A DNA stretch of 64,000 nucleotides from Nymphaea colorata (GCF_008831285.2 NC_045142.1:10349952-10413951), one strand, 5' to 3'; positions 1 through 11,910 are shown, counted from the first letter of the stretch. Numbers and translations: made by a program. Notes: generated by a model from the letters alone, not told the origin.

Positions 1-150
1 CAAACATTACCTAAATGATGCATGTAAAACACTATGTAAATATAAACATGCATGCAAAGCACTACCCAAATAAACACTACGTAAATACAAACATGCATGC
101 AAATCACTACGTAAAACAAACATGCATGCAAAACTCTACCTAAATGATCA
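1..150. repeat. Degenerate short tandem repeat at left edge
   Basis: A motif CATGCATGCAAA followed by an ACTAC-TAAATA-AAA phrase recurs three to four times, with spacing of about 30-45 bp and small gaps. The array may continue beyond the left edge. The copies diverge, there are no unique spacers of constant length, and no coding potential is seen. Confidence 0.6.
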
Positions 151-367
151 AATGCCAACATCTTGTTTCTTTTTCTGTCCGTATTGGCAGAAGCCACTCA
201 AAAGGTGCTATTGAATCCTCTTCTGGGATCTGACTTGGTTACAAAAGAGACTATCTAGTAATAAATCAGTGACACAAAGCAACCAAATTCTTTCAGATAC
301 TTCCAAGTTCTAAAGAAGCAGCAGCTGATTCAGCAACCAGCAATTAATAAGTAACAGAAGTAGGAAC

Positions 368-453
368 TTTCTTGTTTGCTGTTTCAAAACAAAACAGTCT
401 CAATAAACTCTTTCTTGTTTGCTGTTTCAAAACAAAACAGTCTCAATAAACTC
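368..453. repeat. Perfect 43-bp tandem duplication
   Basis: The unit beginning TTTCTTGTTTGCTG occurs at 368-410 and again, base for base, at 411-453. It lies in the probable intron or untranscribed left part of the LAZ1-like locus. Perfect identity implies a recent duplication. Confidence 0.9.
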
Positions 454-1572
454 GAGTTTACATTTTCTATTGCCAGATATTGAGAAAGATAATATGTTTG
501 ACGCACATCTACAGGAATGAAAAACTGTCCCACATGGTACATAATTTTCAGAAAATGCATCAGAAAGTAATAGCCATAATACGATAGAACTAAAAATCTA
601 GAGAAAGGAACATGATACTGGTTTATAATATCCTTCGAGTTCTTTTGTAGTGTATATCTGGTAGTACACAAATCACCCCTAAGAAATCCTCTTTTCCCAC
701 CTCTTATTCATCCAGTCACAGTCTTGCTCCTTCCTTGATATTATAACACGCCCTGGTGTAACAGGAGTAGTGCATGGAAAGATACTCTACAAGCAGCTTC
801 AAAACTGGCCGGATAACTTTTAGGGATCAAAGTGAGCTAAAGGTCGTGAAGATGTAGTTTGAGAACAATATCACATGGATACTCTTCCCTCAAGTTCTCA
901 TGGTGATGTTATTCAAACAACTTCCACTGAGATGCTTTCAATGGACTTTTCTTGAGGTGCAAGGTTTTACAAGGCTTTAGACATTATTGTGAATGAATGG
1001 CATGAGCTTCGGCAGAGACGTCCGAATGGAATGAGCTTTGACTAATTTTAGACAGCCAGATATAGGGATTCCTGCCAATTCCACCATCGAGTAGTTTGAA
1101 GTTTGAACCGCATGCTTGTCCATTTTAGTTTGTTTAAAATTAACTATTCGTTATCAGAAAAGGGGATAAACTCAATCAAAATCACGGAAATGTAAAAGGG
1201 CAGAATATCTCCCAGATATTACATGCCAATAATGAATTGCTTTTTGAAATGTCCATTGTCAGCAACGATATAGAACTAGACGAACCCAGACTGGAAGCAT
1301 AGACCGCACGAACTCTGATAAAATCTACTATGGCAGTTGTGTGTCCCGTTGAAAACTTACTTGCCACCAACTAAAAGAGAACCAATAATCTCTGTTAGTC
1401 CCTCTTACTCGTCTTGCAATAAAATAGCAAGTGATCTCTAAATTTTACAACATAATTTTGACCTACATAGTTACATAAAATAGAAAATATGTGCTGGAGA
1501 GGAAGGAACCAGAAATTCCAGATACTGCAGATGAAGGAGATAAACCAAGAAGATATGGCAATAAGAACTTAC

Positions 1573-1746
1573 CGGGACCATAAAAATGATGCGTACTATG
1601 TAACGTTGATAAGTAGGTTCAGTATAATTCACAAGGTGCCTGTATATGTGCCAAACTGCCAAACCAACCGCCACAATAGTACAGGGAAACGCCACCAAAA
1701 TAAAAAGAATCGGAGCCATCTGACCTTCTAGCAACAAACCGTCCAA
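1573..1746 (-). CDS. LAZ1-type DUF300 membrane protein, first coding exon (partial)
   Basis: This exon encodes the N-terminus of an organic solute transporter alpha / TMEM184-like (DUF300, LAZ1 family) multipass membrane protein. The translation starts MDGLLLEGQMAPILF, continues with a hydrophobic first membrane segment at about residues 10-30, then the family signature HIYRHLVNYTEP followed by YQRYIVRIIFMVP. The open frame runs on past this, but the family sequence stops exactly at a GTAAGT donor at 1572, so the exon ends at 1573. A second in-frame ATG ten codons in (MAPILF) is a possible alternative start. LAZ1 in Arabidopsis is a tonoplast protein linked to programmed cell death and brassinosteroid signalling; that role is known of the family, not shown here. 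The rest of the gene lies off the left edge. Confidence 0.85.
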
Positions 1747-2318
1747 GAACTTGCCCTAGAAAACAAGACACCTACCACGAGAAAGACATTCGGGTTAACA
1801 CCGCCAAACCCAAACTCCACCGTATTCCCAGAGCAGAATCAAAAGCCACCTCAATGATCTCCAACTTCTCTTCTGCCACGCCGAGTCCCTCTAGTCTCTT
1901 CAAATGGAAAAAACCGACTCCGGCGTCGCAAGCCCATCATTTCCAGTCGCCGCAAACGTCATGATAAACCCATCGAGCAGCACATCAAATAAGATCAAAG
2001 TCTGAAACACAATCTAGGAGAAAAAAAAAAAAAGAAATGTCCCGTAGCTTCGCCGCCGATCTGATCCCACTCCACCACAGTCAGCCGCAGTAAAATTCCT
2101 CGGCGCCTAAGGATGCCAGTGTCAAAAGAGGGTCAAAACCCCGAAGTTCAGAAAAGGGAAGACAACTGATTCTAGAATTCCGGCAGCAACACAGGGAGCG
2201 CGCATTTTTGGGGTAACGATGTTCCGGATTCTACGGGAAATCCCCCGAAAATTTTCACTGGCTTCTTCGAAGATGAGTCCTCAAATGGTTCGCCGCACAC
2301 ACACACACACAGACAGAC

Positions 2319-2355
<37 letters not shown>

Positions 2356-2500
2356 GAGAAGACTCTGGATAATGGGAATCGAGAAGAACCAAGAAAATTG
2401 ACGCGCACCACCTGAGGAAGAAAGCGAATGGCAAACGCTGGAGGAGGAGGAAGAGGAGGTTCCTTCTGGGTTGGAGGGAAATTTGTTATCCAATTATACC
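1747..2500 (-). promoter_or_regulatory. 5' UTR and promoter region of the LAZ1-like gene
   Basis: Sequence upstream of the minus-strand ATG at 1746. It is richer in G and C than the flanks, as is common in plant leaders, and holds a compound microsatellite at 2296-2352. No clear TATA box could be assigned. Open frames here (for example minus 2172-2531) are built on the microsatellite and are not considered genes. Confidence 0.45.
2296..2352. repeat. Compound microsatellite (CA)n-(ACAG)n-(AG)n
   Basis: About 16 bp of CA repeats pass into AGAC repeats and then into about 14 AG units. It lies in the likely 5' leader or promoter of the LAZ1-like gene, where it would read as a CT-rich tract on the sense strand. 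Confidence 0.95.
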
Positions 2501-2559
2501 CCTCAATGTTTTTTTTAATTTCTCGTAGCACCGTTTCTGTCCGTTGGAATTCGAAAAGA

Positions 2560-3957
2560 AAATCCGGCTCACCTTTCCAGTTTTCCTAATCGACAAGAAA
2601 TCGGGTCCATTTTATCGGGTCCGGTAGAGGAAATAAGATTTGGATTCAGGGTGCAGCTCTGTAATCAAGTCCAATTATGATAAATATTGTATTTAAATTC
2701 AACAATAAAAAAATAGATTTTATCGTTCTTTAAATGCACGTGATTTTATCATTAGTAAAAACAAACGACTTTTTTTGCACTATCAATCAAAAGTATCGTT
2801 TGGTTAATCTAATCTTTAGCTATTTTAAATTTTAAGTAAATTAGTTAGCCAAAAGTACCTAAAATATCCTGAAATTAAGTCCATTTCTTTAAGTTTGTTA
2901 CGATTGGTAAAGGAAGATCTGCTTAATTTACAATACTGTATTCAATTTTTTTATTAATAATATTGAGAGGGCGTTTGAATGACACCCTGAATCTAGGTTT
3001 TGACGGCAAAGCATGGTTTTGCTTCTAAAATTAGATTTTGAGTGTGTCTGAATGTTATGAAAACTTGGTTGGATTAAAATCCAATTTTAACGAAACCTAA
3101 TTTTTGAATAAATTTTTGTCATCCCATGTTATTCAAAAAATAAAAATAAATTAAATTAAAAAAAAAACTGTGTTTTAGATGTGGAGGATCAGAAACAAGT
3201 CAGAAGCATGTGGGCTCTGCAATTTTCTATTTAATTCAAAAATATTATTATATCAACTTTTGATACTTCGTATTTGACTCATTAGCTGTGACAATTGATT
3301 CCCCCATTTTCTTTTTTACTTAAATCTCATCATGAATGTGCAACCCTTTTTCTTTTTTCCTGCATCAGATGTGGTCAAAAGGTTAAAAAGAGCAATCTTG
3401 ATAGATTTCTTGACCGGATGCCACTTTCTTAATGGATAGATCTAAAGGTTAACTTTGTTTAATTGGAAAAAATCAGCAATTTTATAATACTATTACAAAA
3501 AAGACATCTGACTCATTTGGGTATAATAAAAAAATGACGTTATTTAATTTGGATTTGGCGAAATATGCCTTAACAGTTGCTGGTGTAGCTAGCCGAAAAA
3601 AAAATAAAACTAAAACAATAAACATGGAGATAACTTTTCCAAGAGGCGATTTAGCCATTTTTTCATATCAAGCAACCTGAAATTTTGAAAATTTAAAACT
3701 TGACAATAAAATATGTGAATATATATATTCTATGTGACAATAATTTGGCACATGGCAGCGTTGAATCAATAGTTCTTGATCGAAGAATGGTGTTCTTGCG
3801 ATTTGTTCAAATACCGAGGGCTATTAGATGGCGGCCCCATGATTACGTAGAGCTGTTGGTTAGGAGTTGTCCCTTCCCGCGGCTACCTGATGTCGTGTGA
3901 AGCTTTGTCGGCTTCTACGTTTTCAAGTATACCAATGAGTAAATCTCAAATAACTTA
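2560..3957. other. AT-rich intergenic DNA with a MITE relic
   Basis: No gene is seen. The stretch is AT-rich. A segment at about 2966-3145 resembles the terminal part of the MITE at 33.8 kb. The small open frame at 3700-3900 has no recognisable family. Confidence 0.6.
2966..3145. mobile_element. Truncated MITE related to the element at 33.8-34.1 kb
   Basis: Begins GAGGGCGTTTGAATGACACC and continues with phrases such as TAGGTTTTGACGGCAAAGC and GGTTTTGCTTCTAAAA. These also occur, with small changes, in the element at 33800-34120. No matching opposite terminus was found here, so this looks like a one-ended relic. Confidence 0.55.
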
Positions 3958-4757
3958 GGGCCCTTGATTGGCTGGAAATATATTGTTGAACAAGAATTAT
4001 CTTTCAAATATTTAAAATATTTTCATTTCATCAAACGTGGAAATATTTTTTGTAATGTTGAAGACGTTTTTGGAAACATCTTTCCATCGAGAGGTGGAAA
4101 GATATTTCCGGTTTTTTTTTTTGGCCCGTTAACGCAAAGGTTGTCTTCTCGTCCTCAGCTGCTTCACCCCACCCGCAAGAGAGAAGAGCGCTACTCCTGC
4201 TGCTGCTGCCTTCTCTCGCTGCTGCTGCCTCAGACACATCTGTCGTTCATCTCACTCTCCTGTTGTGTAAGTAATACTTTCTCTCTATCTCTCTACCTCT
4301 TTTTCTCTCTCTTTCTATTCCTGGTGATCCACTGACTATGCATTCATCTCTCCATCGTCATAACACAGACTTGTTGTTCGATTTTCAATGGATCTGGAAA
4401 AGTTGCATCAGGAAACATCGTCAACTCCTTGCAAGGGCTGAAAATCAAACGGGTAGGGTTTTCACGAGATCCTCCTCCTCTTACATCTTTTTGTCTATTT
4501 TTTTTTCCTTCTTGATGAATCTTCTTCGAGAGCCATTTTGCCTAATTTTGTGATTCGATTGACACTTGATTTATGATTTTTGTTTTTCACTACACGTTCT
4601 CTGCCTTAATATGTTTCCTGTCTTTGGTAGCAGTTATGCCTTTGGTAGCAGCTATTTCAAGCATTGAGTCTACAAGATCCCTTCATTCTCTCTCGCTCCA
4701 TTGCCTCTCTATTATAGTTGTAGTTATGCCCAGCCTTAGCCATGTTCTTGAGGTTCT

Positions 4758-4908
4758 GTTACCAAGCTTAACTCTTCATTTTCTTTGGGTTTGAAAACCA
4801 AAGAACAAACTCCAGGTATGTGATGTAAGAAGTGTTACCAGGCTTAACTCTTCATTTTCTTTGGGTTTGAAAACCAAAGAACAGAGTCTAGGTATGTGAT
4901 GTAAGAAC
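4758..4908. repeat. Near-perfect 76-bp tandem duplication
   Basis: The copies begin GTTACCAAGCTTAACTC (4758) and GTTACCAGGCTTAACTC (4834), and both end in GGTATGTGATGTAAGAA. They differ at only a few bases. Each copy carries a potential splice donor (AG|GTATGT). Confidence 0.9.
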
Positions 4909-6575
4909 TCTCTGCTAATTTTTTGGCTAGTTGTTACTGAATTGGCTTTTAGCTTTCGTTATGAGTCATGTCACATTAGGTTATCACCAAGATTAATACA
5001 GTAGGCGTTGCGTGCTTTCGAACTTACTCTTTCTGAGTAGACCAAGTAGCTTACTGCTTTTTAATTGTTTTCCAGTGATATAGATCTCCTGATATAAGAA
5101 AATTGCGATTGACATTGTTGAATTTATTTCTTGTAATTATGGCATTGTAAGTTCCACAAAGCTGAAAGCAAATGATTTGGATTTTATAGGTGCATCTTTT
5201 AAGTCAGTTCATTCTTCAAATGGATTAGGTGACCTTTCATGTCATAATTTCTGACGAGTTCTTGAGGGATTATTTGACATGATCATCCAACCTTCTTTGT
5301 TCAGAAAATTAATTCCCTTCTAAATATTTATAGCTGAGGAACTCCATTTCCTTGTCCCCTGCTTAAGAAATGTTAAACAATATGCCAACAAATAAGGATT
5401 CCTGTGAAATTGTGAATGGGAATTTTTTTGTTGAACCTGAAAAGGCAAGATGGTCATTATCTGTTTTGGGGAACTTTCATGGTTTCTTTTTCCGTCTTTA
5501 ACATATATAAATATGTAGATTGTAATACACATTAATGATTTTAACCTTTTCCTTATTGATTAGGATGATGAGTCTCTTTACGGACAAGACACCAATACAT
5601 GTATGATAATATACATTATTATAAGTTGCTTTAATTTGCTAAGAAAATCTGATATTGAGATTCAGTCAATCATTCATTTCAAGATTAGACAAGTTTCTTT
5701 AGTGTGTCTTAAGGATACTAATTGATGCTAATTTCATTTCTCAAATTTTAATGTGTCCGATTAATATATAAATATACATATATTGCATTGATTTGTCAAT
5801 GAGATGCCCCTCTGATCAATTCATTTTAAAGTTCCTAATCAACCATCTCCTCTTTCAACTTTTACAAACTTTAATCAAATTATAGTTTAGTTGGCTTACT
5901 TCCATCATCTGACCCTTGACATTTTGCATTCTATTTTCTGGTTCATCATTGGTGATATCATCCCTACATGGTTGCATTGAAGAGTTGGAATGAACTATAT
6001 GACTAATTGTTCACTACATAGTTCAATGATGAAAATTTTAAATCTACCCATCACCACCACATTGGCCAACTTTTATTTTATGAACCAATGTGATTATCCA
6101 TCGTTCCTGAATAGATTGATCACACTCTGTCTCAAGTTCTTGACCAAGTATGTTCATCAGGCCCCAGTTTTCTAGCTATATGATGGATAAAAATGTGCAT
6201 TTTATATGGAAGCTGAATGTTTGTACATATTCATCCATCATTACAAGACGAGCAAATAAAGTTGCATCTGAAAAGTCATGAATAAATCTAACAAAAAATG
6301 CAAATACAATTTTTATTGATAGGAAAAGAAACATGTAGAAGCAAACAAAAGGTTAAAAAGAATGGAAGATTTTTCAATCACATGATACTTAATAAACGAC
6401 AAAAGGCAGGAGTTGATGTTGGAAATGTAACCTACAAAAAACATAAAGCATTGAGTATTGGGTTTAGTCCCCACTTCATTCCTCGCCCAATTATGCTGGC
6501 AATATTATGCTATTTTTTTGTTTTGTTTTGGGGTTTGCAATTACTTATTATGTTTTCTTTTGTATTGTAGTACCT

Positions 6576-7203
6576 ATGGAAGGATCAAACAACTCAAGAA
6601 ATGATGGTCTCATATGAAATGATGCTCAACTAGAATATCTTATAAATCTTATAGTTCAGCAATCATGACTACCTGGCATGAAGTCAGGCAGCAATTTAAA
6701 GCCAAAAGCTTATAAGACAATTGAACAGAAGATGATAGAAAAGTTTGGGCCAAAATTCACAATAGAAAAAATAAAAAACAAGTTGAAGAGTACAAAAGCA
6801 GAACACAATATATGCAAGCAAATTTTAACAACAAGTGAGTTTGGTTGGGAACCAACAAATAAGTGCATAGATGTTGATAATGAAGTTTGGGCCGTTTACA
6901 TTCAGGTAAGTATGGGAACATTTAATGTATAAAATTCATCATCATGTCAATTACTATATACAACACATGTGACTAAAATTCAAATTGCAGAAATTCCCTG
7001 ACAGTAAGATTCAGTTTTCCTTTGTTGAACAAACTCTCCATAATTTTCAACGCACCCTTTGGCTATACCATGTAGTGTGCAATTTATATATAAAATCTAC
7101 CATGGCCTATCAGCATTTGAGCATGGTAGCAAGAGTGCATGTTGTATTTGGTAATGCCGTGTCAAAAATGTCAATCTTAAGCACACCTCTTGGCTTAGTG
7201 TGA
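6576..7203 (+). pseudogene. MYB/SANT-like (Myb_DNA-bind_3) protein, two nonsense mutations
   Basis: After an acceptor (TTGTAG at 6570), an ATG at 6576 opens a frame that resembles the MYB/SANT-like domain of L10-interacting MYB and Harbinger ORF1 proteins. Recognisable pieces are QLEYLINLIVQQS, KIKNKLKSTKAEHN, FGWEPTNKCIDVDNEVW and, after an intron, KFPDSKIQF. Exon 1 is 6576-6905 (110 codons, donor GTAAGT) and exon 2 is 6991-7203 (acceptor TTGCAG), and the join is in phase. Two in-frame TGA codons interrupt exon 1: one after the MEGSNN...GLI segment, where the family normally has Trp, and one after VQQS, where Arg would be expected. Both are single-base changes. It is therefore a decayed copy, probably the DNA-binding gene of the surrounding transposon. 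A trihelix-like host gene origin is a less likely alternative. Confidence 0.75.
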
Positions 7204-10159
7204 GATGTCATGTATTATCCCACACCAACATATAACAACATTTCAATTTCCTTGAAGACTAAAACAACATAAGAAACCTTCCTCAATCGTTCCACCCGCA
7301 ACCTTCTTGGATCTCTAGAAAAATCATGTGCTCCAATTATCGCCGTGAGCTAAACTACACTTTCTTGTCTACTCTTTCGGGGAGAAAAATTGTGAATTTC
7401 ATTATGCGTCCCATAATGCCTCTCAGCCTGTATCTTGTTCTTCACTATGAACGTCAATCAAACTCCATTTTGGTTACCCTTCCCTTCTAGAGTGTCTAGT
7501 GGCAATACCATGTCAATGGCGATATCGCTGTCACTATAGTCTAATGCAATTTGAATAGTAGAAGCACTCAACCTAACGAACAGTTGAGCAAAATGAAAAA
7601 ATCCAGGAAAAAAAAAAGGATCATCGAACGAACACCAAGAACTAGATGCATCCCACTAAACCTGAAAATATATTTCTTTTTCATCAAATTAAGAAATAAA
7701 TTTCTGGAAATTTATTTTTCAGTCATCACACACACATCAGAATGAGAATAAAAAAAAAGTCTCATTCTTTTATTCCAGGAAACTTATTTCTAGAAATATT
7801 TTTTCAATTTCAGATTTCTTTGTTATCAAATGGCCCCTTCGGTAGCATTTGACGTAGGGTATGCTTTTGAGTGGTAAACTTTTCATGGAAAATTTTTCAA
7901 ACAGAGGGAAAGATTTTTTAAGGCTTGTTTGTTGCATCAAAATAAAAAATTACTGCTCATAAATTTTATTACCATTGTGTTGGAATTTCCAACGGTTACA
8001 ATACAACAAGAAAGCACAAAACAGCAAGCAAAAAGTAGTGCTCCATATCACCTACATTAGGATGATCACTATAAAAAATTAATAGAAAAGCAAAATTTTA
8101 AACCAGTGGCACAAGAGAAAAATGGATAAAGCCTGCCATCGAAGCTCTAAGCTCTAACAATCAAGTTCAAACCAACTGCAAGCAACTAAAAATTGCTGTT
8201 GTTGAGCTGAGGAAAAACATACCAAATTATAACAAAAAATAGGCATGAGTTTTTATCTCCTTCAAACTTGTCTCCTTTTGAACTTGTAAATATTATGAAT
8301 TAAACAAAATAGACAATAAATTTCCCGAGCAGCGCAAAGAAAGTACAACACAAGTTCTTCTTCCACCGTAAGACAATGCATATGTTAATCCATTTGATGC
8401 ATGAGAAAGAAACTAAAACACATCCTTAACAAATCTAAACCAAAAAAAGGGGGGAGCAAATAATATCTAAGAAACAATACGAACAACCAATATAAAAAAG
8501 GATACAGTGATGTACCAAAAAAAAAAGGATACAGTGGAAATGTTCGCATTAATAGGTTTAACGCCGGCTATGAACATCTAAGAATGGTGAAGACGCTCGC
8601 GAACAAAAAGGTTGCAGGTGAAATATGACCCTTGGAGATTGTGAGAGCAAACATTTCTTTTAAGATGTTAATTCATTTAACTTTTTTTTTTTAACTAATT
8701 CAACTCCAAACAACCATCTAACAAAAAATTCAACAAAATAATATGCTTATTCTGTATCTAAATATTCCTTATAAAGAAAAACTTAGCAACAAGCAATATT
8801 TAATTCCCAACATATTTATGTTGTCGAGTTAAGCTGAGTTTAAATGAGTGGAGTTCTTACAACTCAAACTCGTCTCTTTTAACTTTTCAAGTATAATTAT
8901 AAACGAATTGAGCTTGAGTCAAGTTTTTGTGAGTTAGTTTTGAGTTCAACTCGAGTTATTGTGCAGTCCTAAATAACAATTGGGCAATGACTGGATTAGA
9001 ATCAAACAATTACACTAAACCAAACATTTCATTAAAAACAAATTGTAACAAGAAAAATACAGGTGCTTTAGTTTTTGGTGTTCAAGAAGCAAGCACCGAT
9101 GATACGAATGCATAAGTATCTTTGAACATGTACAAATTTTTATATACATAGCCACAAATTCATCACAAATGATTGAGGAACGATTAACGCCAGGCATGGG
9201 AGGCTCTATGCATTCTAAGTAGATGAGTCCAAGCATCTAAACTTACCACAGGTGAATGATGTTAGTAAAAAAATAACTTCAAAAAAAAAAAAAAAAAAAC
9301 TTGAATATATCTATACAAACATTTTAACCTAACAATGTATATCAAAGTGAGTATAGTCCAGTTAACTATTTATAAAAAAGAAATCATTTGGTCGCCATCA
9401 TCCATTTTTATCAAAGTCACGTCAAGGTTGACATCGGATACCTGACATGAAAGATGGATAAAGTGAGTGCAGATATTTTATAGTGCTAGCCAGCAATAAA
9501 TATAATGATAGAGATTTAAAAAATAGGGTGTATAATGCATATTAGACAAAGTTTTTCTTATTGCCAACTTGTAGGGCAAAGAGAAACCCGTAATTAAAGC
9601 TTACAATTAATAATTGTTAACTAAGTGCAATTAAATTAAAGGGGATCAAATTTAAAATAAAATTATGTGAGGGTTCTATGCTGCCATATGCTGCATGTTT
9701 TCAAATGACTAAAAAATAAAAATGTATCACTAAAAACAGCTGTTGGGGCATTAATGAAAATTTATGATGCATCAACCTTTTATAGTATTTTTAACAACTA
9801 TTCATGGTGCTTTTAGCTATACCTTTTAATTTTTCGCCATCCAGCAAAATGGTAGCATAAAATAAAATGCTTCTCTCTCTTTCTCTCTCTCTATATATAT
9901 ATACACACTTTAGCCTTAGCCTTATGGACCTAACTTTTAACTATTTTTTTGTCTAGATGATGTCAATGATCATGGACATCAAAGATGAACCAAAGTGAAT
10001 CGTGGCGTTTCTAGTGCTGGGGGCAAAAGATTTTTCCTCCATGTTTTCAACTTGCTTCTTTTATTTCCCATAAATACCTGTAGCACCAACCCGACTTAAA
10101 ATATCCTAGAGGTGAACTGATGGTGCAGCTAAGGGTGGAGGATAATGGGTCGGGTATCT

Positions 10160-10260
10160 CATATATAGTTGGGCACTCGGTCCGTGATCGGTAGGGTTTG
10201 GGCTGGTTCTTTGATACTTGGGCCGACCCGATTAAATAAGTTTATCTGGTCAGGTTGGCC

Positions 10261-10295
<35 letters not shown>

Positions 10296-10555
10296 TCCTT
10301 GGCACATGACACAAGCAACCATTTCACTTGGTGTGTTGCTGATGGCACCTTAGAAATTCTTGGCATGTTGCTAAGGGTTTCTAATATATTAAAATATATG
10401 AAATATTATGGGTTTGAAATGTGAGTGGATACCAAATATAAAGTTGACGTGGGCCTGCCTGATAACTAAGCGGGTCATGCTTGGGCCGCTGTCAAAAACT
10501 TTGAGTTAGCCCGATCCCAATCCCTACTTTGCCGAGCGCTGGGGCCAGCCTTAGT
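10160..10555. mobile_element. Possible non-autonomous DNA transposon with GC-rich ends
   Basis: GC-rich ends flank an AT-rich core with a TA microsatellite. The left end has GTTGGGCACTCGG and GGGCCGACCCG; the right end has GCTTGGGCCGC and CGCTGGGGCCAGCC. The left end resembles that of the 45.6-46.4 kb element (GTTGGGCACTGGGC). Exact ends and target duplication were not established. Confidence 0.35.
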
Positions 10556-10881
10556 TGCGGCCATATTTACATGAACATAACTCTAACTTTCTTGAAGAGT
10601 TAGAAGCTGTCCATAAGTTTCCTAGCCTTTCCCCCTCTTTGTCTCTAGAATTCAAGGATGCATCAGGCTTGATGTGGAGATAGTGAGGATGGAGCTTAGT
10701 GGCTGACAGTGGCCATGGCCCCCAGGATAAAAAAAAAAAAATGAAATTTTAGTGTATAAAATTTTAAAAAGTTCTAGTTTGGTCCTTGTACAAGATTTGT
10801 GAAATATAGTCGTTTTTACTACTACAATAGACAACTTGATGACAATGTTCCATCACCTTGGTGCTTGGTTCGATCAGGGCG

Positions 10882-10962
10882 AAGGCAAGGTAGGGTTGGC
10901 ATGGGCTTAGGCTCCATTTCAAAAGGCAGGGTAGGGTTGGCATGGGTTTAGGTTTCATTTCA
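10882..10962. repeat. 41-bp imperfect tandem duplication
   Basis: Two copies containing GTAGGGTTGGCATGGG and CATTTCAAAA start at 10882 and 10923. They differ at a few bases. Confidence 0.85.
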
Positions 10963-11384
10963 AAAAAAATTATTTTTAAAAATTTGTATGTAAATTTAAA
11001 AAAAAATTACTTGTTTTATATAAAAAAAAATTAAAAAATAATATTTCTGCCCTACTTAAAATTTTGAAACTTTAATTCGATCGTAAAATTTTTTTGACTC
11101 GTCTCTGACTACTTTCAAGAACATAATGCCTGTGGAATTGAATTTAACTTTATTTTCAAAGCACAAAGAATAAAAATTACTTTGATGTGACACGTAACAT
11201 GCTTGTGAGGAAGAATCACAAATGATGAACTTCACAAACTTATGACCGAAGAAAAAAGTATTTTAATAACTAATCTTGTTTCCGTGATTGAGTTTTAATT
11301 TTATGGACGCGTTTTCCAAAACGTGAAAATAAGAGAGCGTAGTTTTTTTTTTCTCCTCTTCGTCCCTCTCTCTCCGTCGGTTAA

Positions 11385-11830
11385 GCCTCAAAGGGAAGGA
11401 GCTTCGAAGGTCCCATTGTTGGTTTTTAGGAAGAAAGCCGCAGCTGCCCTTCCACAGAGTTTGAAGATAATTTTGGACTACAGATTCGCCTCTCGTTAAT
11501 GGTGGTTCGACCGTGTTCCAGTGATGTTCTGCCCCTTTTTTTTTCGAAAAACAACAGAAAGATAACTCTACAATGCATATTGTGGGTGTTTGTTGGTGTT
11601 TCTAAGCGAAAGAAGGGTTTCTTCCAAGAGTTCCATTGTGAGGTTTAGAGAGAAGCTAAAACTGCCCCAAAACAGAAGCCGAAAAAAAAAAAAGTTGGAA
11701 ACCGGAGCTAGAAGGTGGTTTTGAACTGCAGATTCGCGCCATTCGCCTCCCGTCAACGTTGGTTCGGCTGGGTGTTCAGGTGATATTCTTCCCTTCTATC
11801 TTACGAAATACAAATAGGAAATTGTCTCTG
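11385..11830. repeat. Diverged tandem duplication upstream of the PPR gene
   Basis: A block at about 11385-11575 is repeated at about 11603-11830. Matching phrases include CAGATTCGCCTC/CAGATTCGCG, GTTCGACCGTGTTCCAGTGAT versus GTTCGGCTGGGTGTTCAGGTGAT, and CGAAAAACAACAGAAAGATA versus CGAAATACAAATAGGAAATT. The copies differ by many substitutions and small indels, so the event is old. Lying 230-670 bp before the PPR start codon, it probably duplicated promoter or leader sequence, perhaps giving alternative first exons. Confidence 0.7.
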
Positions 11831-11908
11831 CAATTTGAGAATTCAAATGATCGCTGTACTTTAAAATTTTTAAGCGGTAATATCTTCTTCTTACAATTTC
11901 ACAAATAT

Positions 11909-11910
<2 letters not shown>

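Larger units (their letters stand above)
1..1572 (-). other. Probable first intron of the LAZ1-like gene
   Basis: Reading the minus strand, a clear donor (G|GTAAGT) at 1572-1567 ends the first coding exon. I found no convincing next exon before the window edge, so this stretch is best read as intron, with the remaining exons outside the window. A block at about 1240-1345 on the minus strand loosely resembles the conserved second exon but is out of frame (see findings). Confidence 0.5.
3958..7837 (+). mobile_element. Candidate PIF/Harbinger-like DNA transposon with a MYB/SANT gene relic
   Basis: The two ends form imperfect terminal inverted repeats: left GGGCCCTTGATTGGCTGGAA, and the right end read on the other strand GGGGCCATTTGATAACAAAG. 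The flanking trinucleotides are TTA (3955-3957) and TTC (7838-7840), compatible with a mutated TTA target duplication. Inside are a CT-rich leader-like segment with a donor (GTAAGT at about 4268), a 76-bp duplication, and a spliced MYB/SANT-domain pseudogene at 6576-7203. Harbinger elements carry such a MYB-like DNA-binding gene beside a DDE transposase. I see no transposase, so this copy would be non-autonomous or deleted. Terminal similarity is modest, so the boundaries are tentative. Confidence 0.5.
7838..11330. other. Intergenic, AT-rich; no gene seen
   Basis: No coding family is recognised. A segment at about 8820-8975 holds alternating GAGTT/CTCGAG phrases ending TTATTGTGCAGTCCTAA, which looks like the terminus of a plant DNA transposon. 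Short CT and TA microsatellites lie at 9870-9905 and 10261-10295. A GC-rich transposon-like stretch is listed separately at about 10160-10555. Confidence 0.6.

Noticed and set aside
1..150. CRISPR-like array
   Set aside because: Repeats are imperfect and variable in spacing with no unique spacers, and the DNA is a plant nuclear genome.
2172..2531. 119-residue minus-strand frame upstream of the LAZ1-like gene
   Set aside because: Largely the translation of the CA/AG microsatellite (Ser-Leu and Cys-Val runs).
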